From Bifidobacterium breve (GTDB lineage: Bacteria > Actinomycetota > Acidimicrobiia > Acidimicrobiales > Ilumatobacteraceae): DNA of 8,051 bases. A program made the translations under genes and the position numbers. The stretch is from assembly GCA_945889575.1 (NCBI GenBank), contig CAMDBY010000073.1:1-8051 (forward strand). The letters run 5' to 3'. Positions within the stretch are counted from its first letter, which is position 1, and each line of letters starts with the position of its first letter. Positions 1 to 6,886 of this stretch are shown here, piece by piece. Under the pieces are notes generated by a model. The model saw nothing but the letters and a program-made list of their open reading frames with translations, was not told the origin of the DNA and did no database searches.

Positions 1-356
1 CGAATCTGCGTTGCAGTATCAATGGCATTGTCGCCAAACGAAATGCGTTCAGTCAAGAACAGACCGATTATTTCACCCGTATGCGTACGCACTTCTTCGC
101 CGACAATCACTCGGCATATCCCGTCGCCTTCAAGTTCGCGCTGCAACCGCACTGCACCTTCAATAGCATTGTGGTCTGTTACACACAGCACATCAATGCC
201 GGCTTCCACCACTGATTCAATGATTTCGTCAAGCGTTGTGGTGGAGTCGCCAGAAAACATGGTGTGTGAATGCATATCAACACGCACGTACCCATCACGG
301 CATGGCGTGACCAGGTGCGGATGGCGCTCTATTGCAGCCGCGGCCGCACTGCCCAT
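1..356 (-). CDS. PHP-domain metal-dependent phosphoesterase (5' part, cut by window edge)
   Basis: This is my own translation of the minus strand; 118 codons are visible before the left edge. It starts at ATG 354-356, because an in-frame TAA (the stop of tldE) lies two codons upstream. The protein begins MGSAAAAIERHPHLV. It shows the PHP metal-site signatures: DMHSHTMFSGDS (HxH at H28/H30, then D36), VTDHN (D60, H61) and VGEEVRTHTGEIIGLF (E86/E87, H91). The PHP fold is a trinuclear-metal phosphoesterase found in histidinol-phosphatases, DNA polymerase subunits and many stand-alone phosphatases. The 'GEE...GEIIGLF' block is like stand-alone PHP proteins of unknown substrate, so I make no substrate claim. 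It follows tldE by 6 nt and is almost certainly co-transcribed with tldD-tldE. The C-terminal half, with the remaining metal ligands, lies outside the window. Confidence 0.88.
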   Translation of the reverse strand, partial: MGSAAAAAIERHPHLVTPCRDGYVRVDMHSHTMFSGDSTTTLDEIIESVVEAGIDVLCVTDHNAIEGAVRLQRELEGDGICRVIVGEEVRTHTGEIIGLFLTERISFGDNAIDTATQI

Positions 357-362
357 GAGCAG

Positions 363-1700
363 TTACGCCCCGCTCATGGTGACATCTGCAATCACCATTG
401 ATACGCCAGCTGCGCGCATTGGCAACCAGTCGACATCGTTTCCAATGGCCAACACGTCAAGCAACATGCGCTGCAACGTGGAAGCAATAGTGAACTCACG
501 AATTGGTTCAGCAACTTTGCCGTTACGAATCATCACGCCAGAAGCACCAGTCGAGAAGTCACCAGAAATTGGGTTCACGCCAGAATGCAAACCTTGCACG
601 CTCTGAATCAGAACGCCTTCTTCAATGTCTGCAATCAGTTCTGCTTGGGTCTTCGTTCCAGGCGTCAGTTGCAATGCCAAGCATCCGACTCCGCCACCAA
701 CGGCATTGCCTGTGCTTTTCGTGCCAGCGCGACGTGCTGAGTACGACGAATGTACGAACATCTGCAACACACCATCTTTAATCAGCACATTGCGGCGAGC
801 AGCCAAACCTTCACTATCAATTTCAGACGCTGTGTATGCACGTGAATCAGTTGGGTCATCAACCAAAGTAATCAGCGGGCTTGCTACTGCTTCGCCCAGG
901 CGATTCGCAAACAAGCTGCGACCCTTCACCACGCTCTCACCATTCAATGTGGATCCGATGATGCCGAGAAACTGCGCCGTGACCATTGGGTCAAGCACCA
1001 CTGTGGTGCGCTTGCTTGGTGGCTTTACAGCACCGAGCAAACCAGTTGCTTTGTTCGCAGCTTCAATACCAGCTTTTCCCAAATCAAACTCTGCAGGGTT
1101 CTTGCCTAATGCATATGCCCAACCCGTTTGTGTTTCGCCATCGTCGTCTGCCATCACGCTGACACTTGCATAACAACTATTCGAACGACCACTGCTGCGA
1201 ATGCCCATCGTGGTTGCAAACGCTTCTTCTGTTGCACCATCTGAATAGTTTGAATCATCAATACGCACTCGTGGGTCTGCACCCACAGCTGCGCGCTCTA
1301 GTTCTTTTGCAATTTCAATCTTTTTTGCAGTGTCGAACGCATCAAGGGTGTCGTCCCACAGTTCTTGTTCCACAATGGCAACGCCATCTGGTTCAGCAAG
1401 CCCTGCCCATTCGTCAACACTGCCCAATGTGGCGTTCTCGCGAGCTTCTGCAAGTACTTCGCGCCATGCAACTTCATCAAGGGTGCCCGCATGAGACGAG
1501 CCTGTACGGCCGTCCTTAATAACCCGCACGCTGATGCCCTGGCTTTGTGCCGAAACGAAATGCTCAAGGTCACCGTTGTACACGCGAATATCTGTCTCGC
1601 GTGAACGCGCAACGTTTGCTTCAATCTGTTCGCCAGGTTCAGCCATAGCAACAATGGCATCTGCAATTGCTTGCAAATCATCAACAGTGTGACGACTCAT
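363..1700 (-). CDS. tldE: TldE/PmbA, metal-site-lacking partner of the TldD/TldE peptidase
   Basis: The 445-residue protein (start MSRHTVDDLQ) belongs to peptidase family U62 and is close to the roughly 450 residues of E. coli PmbA/TldE. Visible family blocks are GISVRVIKDGRTGSSHAGTL (55-74), NRLGEAVASPLITLVDD (266-282), RRNVLIKDGVLQMFVHSSYS (302-321) and GLHSGVNPISGDFSTGASG (370-388). The HExxxH motif of TldD is missing; the matching stretch near 241-255 reads TAQFLGIIGSTLNGE, as expected for the non-catalytic subunit. In characterised systems TldD/TldE degrades unfolded or leader peptides, including microcin B17 and CcdA. I see no RiPP precursor here, so the substrate is unknown. I chose ATG 1698-1700 because it overlaps the tldD stop as ATGA, implying translational coupling. 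The frame stays open upstream to 1787, but that part lies within tldD and does not look like the family N-terminus. Confidence 0.93.
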   Translation of the reverse strand: MSRHTVDDLQAIADAIVAMAEPGEQIEANVARSRETDIRVYNGDLEHFVSAQSQGISVRVIKDGRTGSSHAGTLDEVAWREVLAEARENATLGSVDEWAGLAEPDGVAIVEQELWDDTLDAFDTAKKIEIAKELERAAVGADPRVRIDDSNYSDGATEEAFATTMGIRSSGRSNSCYASVSVMADDDGETQTGWAYALGKNPAEFDLGKAGIEAANKATGLLGAVKPPSKRTTVVLDPMVTAQFLGIIGSTLNGESVVKGRSLFANRLGEAVASPLITLVDDPTDSRAYTASEIDSEGLAARRNVLIKDGVLQMFVHSSYSARRAGTKSTGNAVGGGVGCLALQLTPGTKTQAELIADIEEGVLIQSVQGLHSGVNPISGDFSTGASGVMIRNGKVAEPIREFTIASTLQRMLLDVLAIGNDVDWLPMRAAGVSMVIADVTMSGA

Positions 1701-3112
1701 GCTGCAGTGCCACCAATGGTGAGTGACTTCACACGCAATGTTGGCTGGCCATCGCCTACCGGCACGCCTTGTCCATCTTTGCCACACATACCTGGGTTAC
1801 CCATTGCAAAGTCGTTACCCAACATGTCAATGTCTGCCAACACTTGTGGTCCGTTACCAATGAGGTTGCTCTCACGCAATGGCTCAGTGATTTGGCCGTT
1901 CTCAATGAGGTATGCCTCGGTCATGCCGAATACAAAGTCACCGCTTGCAGTATTCACTTGACCGCCGCCCAACTTGGCTACATATACGCCGTATTCAGTA
2001 GCGCGCACAATGTCGTCTGGTTCGTCACTGCCGTTCAACACAAACGTGTTGGTCATGCGCACCATTGGTAGGTGTTCGTAACTCTGACGACGTCCGTTAC
2101 CACTTGGTGCACGACCTTCTTTGTTGGCACGAATGTGATCCCACATGTAATCAGTAAGCACACCATCTTCAATCAGAACATTGCGCTGGCTTTCATGACC
2201 TTCGTCATCAATTCCAATTGCGCCCCACTCGCGACTCATGGTGCCATCATCAACCAGAGTTACCAGTGGCGATGCCACTTGGTCACCGACGCGGTTTGCG
2301 TACACACTTGCACCACGTGCAACAAGGTCTGCTTCTAAACCATGACCACATGCTTCGTGAAACAACACTCCGCCTGATCCGCACTTGATAACAACTTGCA
2401 ACGCACCACTTGGCGCTGGACGAGCGCGCAATTTCGTAACAGCCTGGCGAGCTGCACGCTCTGCCAATTCGTTAATGTTTTCTTCTTCAAACAATTCAAA
2501 ACCAATGGTGTGACCCAACGAGTCGTATCCGGTTTGCATTCCTGCATCACCGTTAGCAACTGCGCTGACACGAAAGATTGTGCGCACTTGTTCATCAGTT
2601 GCAAAAACTCCATCAGAGTTTGCAATCAGAATGCGGCGCGTTGCATCGGAATAGCCAGCAGACACTTGCACGATGCTTGAATCAATTCCGCGCGCTGCAT
2701 CATTAGCAATCATCAGCAGTTCAACTTTGCGCGCTTTCGGTACGCTCTGTGGTGCAATGCGCACTGTGTTCACTGGGTGACGCTTTGCAGAACCTAAAGA
2801 AACGGTGTGTGTTCCACCATCACCAGTACTCGCTGCAGCAGCAGCGGCACCCGCAGCAGCTAGAAGCCCTGCTTCAGATAAATCAGCTGTGTAGGCAAAC
2901 CCCGTGGTCTCACCATTGATAACGCGAATACCAGCACCGGAATCACGGCCGCTAGAGACTTGCTCAACCAACCCATCGTCAAGGCTTGCCCCCATCGAGC
3001 GTTTATCTTCGATAAACACCTCGGAGAACCCGGCCCCAGTGGACCGCCCCTTTGCTAGTACCCGCGACAAAACGCTGGAATCGAACTCATGGGACAGATC
3101 AATAAGGCTCAC
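1697..3112 (-). CDS. tldD: TldD, zinc-binding catalytic subunit of the TldD/TldE peptidase
   Basis: The 471-residue protein matches family U62 in length (E. coli TldD is about 480). The N-terminal domain carries GAGIRVINGETTGFAYTADL (59-78). The hallmark zinc motif HEACGHGLEAD starts at 252, with H252, E253 and H257 forming HExxxH. Further blocks are NRVGDQVASPLVTLVDDGTM (273-292), GNGRRQSYEHLPMVRMTN (338-355), GGGQVNTASGDFVFGMTEAY (382-401) and GMCGKDGQGVPVGDGQPTL (441-459). As I recall, a cysteine in this last block is the third zinc ligand in E. coli TldD, which would make it C443 here. With TldE it should form a cytosolic peptidase admitting unfolded peptides. The start is GTG 3110-3112: the protein aligns well from there, and no ATG/GTG/TTG occurs in frame between it and the upstream TGA stop. 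An AGGGAAG run directly abuts the GTG, too close for a normal Shine-Dalgarno site, so a leaderless message is plausible. It is the first gene of the operon. Confidence 0.95.
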   Translation of the reverse strand: MSLIDLSHEFDSSVLSRVLAKGRSTGAGFSEVFIEDKRSMGASLDDGLVEQVSSGRDSGAGIRVINGETTGFAYTADLSEAGLLAAAGAAAAAASTGDGGTHTVSLGSAKRHPVNTVRIAPQSVPKARKVELLMIANDAARGIDSSIVQVSAGYSDATRRILIANSDGVFATDEQVRTIFRVSAVANGDAGMQTGYDSLGHTIGFELFEEENINELAERAARQAVTKLRARPAPSGALQVVIKCGSGGVLFHEACGHGLEADLVARGASVYANRVGDQVASPLVTLVDDGTMSREWGAIGIDDEGHESQRNVLIEDGVLTDYMWDHIRANKEGRAPSGNGRRQSYEHLPMVRMTNTFVLNGSDEPDDIVRATEYGVYVAKLGGGQVNTASGDFVFGMTEAYLIENGQITEPLRESNLIGNGPQVLADIDMLGNDFAMGNPGMCGKDGQGVPVGDGQPTLRVKSLTIGGTAA

Positions 3113-3119
3113 CTTCCCT

Positions 3120-3125
3120 AGCCTA
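3120..3125 (-). promoter_or_regulatory. Possible -10 box for leaderless tldD transcript
   Basis: On the minus strand the hexamer TAGGCT fits the actinobacterial -10 pattern TANNNT and ends 7 nt before the tldD GTG. Transcription would then begin at or one base before the start codon. No convincing -35 is visible. A second candidate, TACATT (3163 to 3158) with GTGTCA 16 nt upstream (3185 to 3180), would instead give a leader of about 39 nt. I cannot choose between them from sequence. Confidence 0.35.
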
Positions 3126-3156
3126 CTGACGGCATGAGCCCCAGCGCTGTGCGACC

Positions 3157-3162
3157 TAATGT
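3157..3162 (+). promoter_or_regulatory. Possible -10 box for the PAP2-like gene
   Basis: TAATGT fits TANNNT and ends 9 nt before the ATG at 3172. The 59-nt gap to tldD has no Shine-Dalgarno sequence in front of this ATG (the bases before it are GTAGAGACATC), so a leaderless or near-leaderless message is plausible. No good -35 is seen at normal spacing. The box overlaps the minus-strand TACATT, so the two divergent promoters may share this A/T-rich core. Confidence 0.35.
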
Positions 3163-3171
3163 AGAGACATC

Positions 3172-4101
3172 ATGACCGATGACACCCCCACCCCTGTGCC
3201 AGACGAGGTCCGTCAGCACCGCACATGGTGGTGGAAAGAAGTCCTCATCATGGGGGCGTTCTATTTCATCTATTCGCTCACCCGTAACCGCTTCGGGTCC
3301 ATTCGCGTCAGTGGTGATGATGTCCCGCTGAACTCATTCAACAACGCCATGAAGGTCATCCGCTTCGAGCGCGCCGTTGGGCTCTACCACGAAGAATCAA
3401 TTCAAGAATGGTTCCTGCCATACAAATGGTTTATCCAATTCATGAACTCGTACTACGGCACCGCCCATTTCGTTGTCACTATCGGCGTCTTTTTCGTTCT
3501 GTTCCACCGCCGCAAAGACGTCTTTCCCATGTTTCGCAATGCCTTGTCCGCCATGACTGGTCTTGCCATCATCGGATTCGCTTTATTCCCGCTGATGCCG
3601 CCACGCCTTCTTGATGCCCCATGTCCCGGCACTGCAACCGTTGTCGTTGCCGGCCAGGAAACCGTGAGAACAACTTTCGGAGGTGACTGCATTCCTACAA
3701 AACTGCGTAACTACAACGGCGCAACCGAATTCGGATTCGTCGACACATTAAAGGTCTACGGCGGACCATGGGACTTTGATTCTGGTGGCGTTGCAAAACG
3801 TTCCAACCAATACGCAGCCATGCCAAGCCTTCATATTGGGTGGGCGTCATGGTGCGCGTTTGCCATCTGGCCGCTTGCACGTCGCAAATGGATTCGCGCC
3901 GCAGTGTTGCTGTACCCAGCACTTACCTTGTTCTGCATCGTTGTTACTGGAAACCATTATTGGGTTGATGGCATCGGTGGAATTGTTGTGCTCGCCGGTG
4001 GATTTATTCTTGGTGGCTTATTGCACACATTGAATCAACGACGCCTCGATGCGAAGTTCGAACAGTTTCGCTCATCGCACCCCACAAGCAACACGCCGTA
4101 G
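3172..4101 (+). CDS. PAP2-superfamily integral membrane protein (Aur1/inositolphosphotransferase-like)
   Basis: The 309-residue protein has about six predicted membrane segments by hydropathy (roughly 22-38, 94-111, 124-141, 222-236, 242-259 and 266-285), an acidic/proline N-tail and a basic C-tail. Two PAP2 catalytic motifs are clear: AMPSLHIGW (216-224, H221) and TGNHYWVDGIGG (259-270, H262 and D266). The classical first motif KxxxxxxRP is absent. Instead there is LMPPRLLDAP (141-150), typical of the branch grouped with fungal Aur1 inositolphosphorylceramide synthase. Members hydrolyse or transfer phosphate-containing head groups of lipids, so a lipid phosphatase or phospho-head-group transferase in the cytoplasmic membrane is likely. 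C151 and C173, in the loop between segments, might form a disulfide. The ATG lacks a Shine-Dalgarno sequence. The gene diverges from tldD and ends 3 nt from the stop of the convergent SDR gene, with no terminator between. The substrate is unknown. Confidence 0.87.
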   Translation: MTDDTPTPVPDEVRQHRTWWWKEVLIMGAFYFIYSLTRNRFGSIRVSGDDVPLNSFNNAMKVIRFERAVGLYHEESIQEWFLPYKWFIQFMNSYYGTAHFVVTIGVFFVLFHRRKDVFPMFRNALSAMTGLAIIGFALFPLMPPRLLDAPCPGTATVVVAGQETVRTTFGGDCIPTKLRNYNGATEFGFVDTLKVYGGPWDFDSGGVAKRSNQYAAMPSLHIGWASWCAFAIWPLARRKWIRAAVLLYPALTLFCIVVTGNHYWVDGIGGIVVLAGGFILGGLLHTLNQRRLDAKFEQFRSSHPTSNTP

Positions 4102-4104
4102 TTG

Positions 4105-4872
4105 CTAGAAGCTGTGGTAGCCGCCGTCAATGGTGATCACGTCGCCAGTGTGATACTTACTTGCATCACTTGCAAAGTACGCAGCAATTCCTGAAAAGTC
4201 ATTCGGGTCCCCCCACCTGCGCATCGGCACGCGTGGTAATACTTTTGCAATGAACGTGTCCCAACCCAATGCGGCTTCAGTCATTTCGCTTTCAATCCAG
4301 CCTGGCAAAATTGCATTGCACCGAATGCCATGGCGCGCATGTTCCACTGCAATTGCCTTCATCATCGAAATCAAACCAGCTTTTGATGCGCCATAATGCT
4401 GACCACGTGCTTGGCCGTAATACGCAGAACCAGACGTCGTAAACACCACTGCCCCGCCGTTACCAGCTGCCACCATATGACGCACTGCTACTTGTGCTGT
4501 ATAAAACGCGCCATCTAAGTTCACGCGCATCACACGATGCCATTCGTCATCAGTCATCGTGGCAAAGCTTTCTGCGTGCCCACCAACGCCAGCATTCACA
4601 AAACACGAATCAACGCGACCAAGCGCTTCCACCGTTGCAACAAATGCGGCCTCTACTTGTGATTGGTCGCCCACATCACAAATGAAATCGGCCACGCGCA
4701 CTCCCATTGCTTCAAGTTCAGCTCGCGCCGTTGCATTCTTCGACGCATTCGTGCCCCAGATCGCAATATCGCACCCGCGACTCGCAAGGCCACGCGCCAT
4801 ACCAAGCCCAATGCCACCATTGCCACCAGTGACCAAAGCCACTTTTCCGTTCAGATCAAAGATGTCAGCCAT
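4105..4872 (-). CDS. Short-chain dehydrogenase/reductase (classical SDR, NAD(P)-dependent)
   Basis: The 255-residue protein has the classical SDR length and motif order. These are the dinucleotide-binding TGGNGGIG (15-22), CDVGD (65-69) for the adenine ring, NAGVGG (93-98), catalytic N118 (MRVNLDG), S147 (FTTSGSA) and the YxxxK pair Y160/K164 (YGASKAG). LPGWIESEM (189-197) and the C-terminal HTGDVITIDGGYHSF follow. It should be a soluble oxidoreductase acting on an alcohol or carbonyl group. It resembles enzymes annotated as gluconate 5-dehydrogenase or 3-oxoacyl-ACP reductase, but the substrate cannot be read from sequence. I chose ATG 4870-4872 (MADIFDLNGKVALVTGG) because the Rossmann fold starts at the usual distance from it. 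A longer frame to 4953 would run across the promoter region and into the start of dxs. A -10-like TACGGT lies 6 nt upstream. It diverges from dxs, with a palindrome between them. Confidence 0.92.
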   Translation of the reverse strand: MADIFDLNGKVALVTGGNGGIGLGMARGLASRGCDIAIWGTNASKNATARAELEAMGVRVADFICDVGDQSQVEAAFVATVEALGRVDSCFVNAGVGGHAESFATMTDDEWHRVMRVNLDGAFYTAQVAVRHMVAAGNGGAVVFTTSGSAYYGQARGQHYGASKAGLISMMKAIAVEHARHGIRCNAILPGWIESEMTEAALGWDTFIAKVLPRVPMRRWGDPNDFSGIAAYFASDASKYHTGDVITIDGGYHSF

Positions 4873-4878
4873 ATGGGC

Positions 4879-4884
4879 ACCGTA
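4879..4884 (-). promoter_or_regulatory. Possible -10 box for leaderless SDR transcript
   Basis: On the minus strand TACGGT fits TANNNT and ends 6 nt before the SDR ATG, so transcription would start on the A of the ATG. No Shine-Dalgarno sequence precedes the ATG. The matching -35 position, about 17 nt further upstream (4902-4907), falls inside the palindrome at 4897-4913. Confidence 0.38.
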
Positions 4885-4896
4885 GTTGTTGTCACT

Positions 4897-4913
4897 GGGG
4901 TCGTAACGACCCC
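4897..4913. promoter_or_regulatory. Perfect 17-bp palindrome between SDR gene and dxs, probable operator
   Basis: GGGGTCGT-A-ACGACCCC has two 8-bp arms that are exact reverse complements around a single central base. A one-base loop cannot form a normal hairpin, and no T-run follows, so it is not a terminator. A binding site for a dimeric regulator is the natural reading. It lies centrally in the 61-bp divergent intergenic region, 24 nt from the SDR start and 20 nt from the dxs start. It overlaps the expected -35 positions of both promoters. The regulator is not identifiable. Confidence 0.6.
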
Positions 4914-4919
4914 GAGAGA

Positions 4920-4925
4920 TAGCCT
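4920..4925 (+). promoter_or_regulatory. Possible -10 box for dxs
   Basis: TAGCCT fits TANNNT and ends 8 nt before the dxs ATG at 4934, giving a leaderless or nearly leaderless message. The -35 position for a 17-nt spacer (4897-4902) is the left arm of the palindrome, so a bound regulator should affect polymerase access. Confidence 0.35.
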
Positions 4926-4933
4926 TGGAACCC

Positions 4934-6877
4934 ATGGCGATTCTCGACCGCATTTCCCAACCGGCCGATCTTCAGGGCCTCACGGCAGATGAACTGACAA
5001 CGCTCTCTTCAGAGATTCGCGACTTCATTGTCAACGCAGTCAGCGAAACAGGCGGCCACTTAGGTTCGAACCTTGGCGCAGTTGAATTATCAATCGCATT
5101 GCATCGCGTTTTTGAAAGCCCGACAGACCCCATCTTGTGGGATACCGGTCACCAGGCCTACGTGCACAAAATTCTCACTGGTCGTAAAGCAGGCTTTGCT
5201 GCATTGCGTCAACAAGACGGAATCTCTGGATACCCCAACCGTGAAGAGTCACGCCACGACTTCATCGAAAACAGTCACGCATCAACTGTCTTGTCATATG
5301 CGCATGGTTTAGCTATTGCACGCGACGCTGGTGTTGCACCACACCGACACATTGTCGCTGTCATCGGCGATGGTTCTATGACTGGCGGCATGGCGTATGA
5401 AGCGCTGAACAACCTTGGTCATTCAAAGACTCGCGTCATCATTGTGCTGAACGATAACGGCCGCAGTTACGCACCAACAATTTCTAACCTCACTTCGGCT
5501 GAAGGTTTTGAACCGGAAGACGTGCTTGAAGATAAAAAACTGCCAGACCGTGTAACAGGAAAACTGTCACGTGGCCTCACAAAGATTCGTCTCAACCCCG
5601 TGTATGTTCGTCGCCAACGCAAGTTTGAAGCGTTCTTGCGTGAAATTCCTGTTGTCGGTAAACAAGCAGAACAAGGAATGGAAGCATTCAAAGCCGCTGT
5701 TCGTGAATTTCTGCAACCACCGTCATTCTTTGAAGCTCTCGGTGTTCATTACGTCGGCCCATTCAATGGTCATGACATTGCAGAACTAGAAAAGGCATTT
5801 GAATCAGCACTCGCCCGCGAAGATGAAGGTCCCATTGTTGTTCACGTGCTCACGCAAAAAGGTCGCGGCTATTCACCTGCAGAAGATGACGACGAAAAGC
5901 ATCTGCACGACACACCAAAGTTCGACCCCATCGACGGCCCCGCCAAAACTGCAGTTGCTGGATACACCGGCGCATTCAGTGAAGCCCTCTTGCGCGAAGC
6001 TGATGCCGACCCGCGCGTTGTTGCAATCACCGCCGCAATGCCAGGCCCAACCGGACTTCTTGACTTTCAAGAAAAATACCCTGACCGATTTTTCGACGTC
6101 GGTATTGCAGAACAACACGCAGTGACCTCTGCAGCCGGAATGGCAATGGGCGGTTTGCGTCCCGTTGTTGCCTTATATTCCACGTTCCTATCGCGCGCAT
6201 GGGATCAAGTTGTCTACGACGTTGCATTGCATCGCCTTCCTGTTGTCTTTTGTCTCGACCGTGCAGGCATCACTGGCGATGACGGCCCAAGCCACCACGG
6301 CGTCTACGACATGGCGCTTCTTTCCAAAGTTCCCGGCATGCGCGTTCTTGCACCATCAAGTGTTGAAGAACTGCAACAGATGCTTCACGACGCAATGACC
6401 CTGTCAAGCAGTGGCCCTGTTGTTATTCGTTACCCGAAAGGCACCGCACGTTCTGTCGGCAATGCTGCAATCGGTTCCGGCACCACTTCGCACACACTCG
6501 CAACCGGTGATGGCCGCATTGCCATTCTTGCTATCGGCAAAATGGTCGGCGCTGCAGAGAAGGCTCTCGAATCACTTACTGCTGCAGGAATCAACGCCAC
6601 TCTCATTGATGTTCGTTGCTGTGCGCCACTAGACCCCGCCATGATTTCTCTCGCTGCATCACACACCACAGTTCTCACTGCCGAAGACGGAATTCTTGAT
6701 GGCGGCATTGGCGCATCTATTGCAACTGCAATTCATGCACTAAACCCTGCAACTCGTGTTGAATCACTCGGCGTGCCCACACAGTTCATCCCGCACAACA
6801 AGCCCGACGTGATTCTCGCCCGTTACGGCCTCGACGCTGCCGGAATTACCGCAGCTGTCACCCGCCTCATGCAATAG
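4934..6877 (+). CDS. dxs: 1-deoxy-D-xylulose-5-phosphate synthase
   Basis: DXS is a thiamine-diphosphate enzyme that joins pyruvate and glyceraldehyde 3-phosphate to make DXP, the committed step of MEP isoprenoid synthesis and a precursor for thiamine and pyridoxal. The protein has 647 residues (families are about 620-640). Visible motifs: GGHLGSNLGAVELSIALH (40-57, catalytic H42), WDTGHQAYVHKILTGR (69-84), ENSHAST (112-118), the ThDP/Mg motif GDGSMTGG (145-152) with NDNGRSYAPT (173-182), E393 in DVGIAEQHAVT, YSTFLSRAWDQ (415-425, Y415 and R421), DDGPSHHG (449-456, D450 and H454) and R499 in VVIRYPKG. The transketolase C-domain runs from about 525. Compared with E. coli and mycobacterial DXS as I recall them, about 20 acidic residues seem inserted at 186-207. 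I took ATG 4934 over TTG 4925 because the TTG would overlap the -10 box. hisN follows by 9 nt. Confidence 0.96.
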   Translation: MAILDRISQPADLQGLTADELTTLSSEIRDFIVNAVSETGGHLGSNLGAVELSIALHRVFESPTDPILWDTGHQAYVHKILTGRKAGFAALRQQDGISGYPNREESRHDFIENSHASTVLSYAHGLAIARDAGVAPHRHIVAVIGDGSMTGGMAYEALNNLGHSKTRVIIVLNDNGRSYAPTISNLTSAEGFEPEDVLEDKKLPDRVTGKLSRGLTKIRLNPVYVRRQRKFEAFLREIPVVGKQAEQGMEAFKAAVREFLQPPSFFEALGVHYVGPFNGHDIAELEKAFESALAREDEGPIVVHVLTQKGRGYSPAEDDDEKHLHDTPKFDPIDGPAKTAVAGYTGAFSEALLREADADPRVVAITAAMPGPTGLLDFQEKYPDRFFDVGIAEQHAVTSAAGMAMGGLRPVVALYSTFLSRAWDQVVYDVALHRLPVVFCLDRAGITGDDGPSHHGVYDMALLSKVPGMRVLAPSSVEELQQMLHDAMTLSSSGPVVIRYPKGTARSVGNAAIGSGTTSHTLATGDGRIAILAIGKMVGAAEKALESLTAAGINATLIDVRCCAPLDPAMISLAASHTTVLTAEDGILDGGIGASIATAIHALNPATRVESLGVPTQFIPHNKPDVILARYGLDAAGITAAVTRLMQ

Positions 6878-6886
6878 CGTGGACAC

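Noticed and set aside
22..606. Open frame on the plus strand, 194 codons
   Set aside because: It is antisense to the PHP gene and the tldE 3' end, which show clear family motifs on the minus strand. Its translation is low-complexity Ser/Thr/Pro with no recognisable domain.
1701..1787. 29-residue N-terminal extension of TldE
   Set aside because: It lies inside tldD, is Trp/Arg-rich and unlike the family N-terminus, whereas ATG 1700 makes a standard ATGA overlap.
4925..4933. TTG start for dxs
   Set aside because: It adds only three residues and its first base overlaps the likely -10 box; ATG 4934 is better placed.
4873..4953. 27-residue N-terminal extension of the SDR
   Set aside because: It would cover the intergenic palindrome and overlap the dxs start. 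The Rossmann fold begins properly after ATG 4872.
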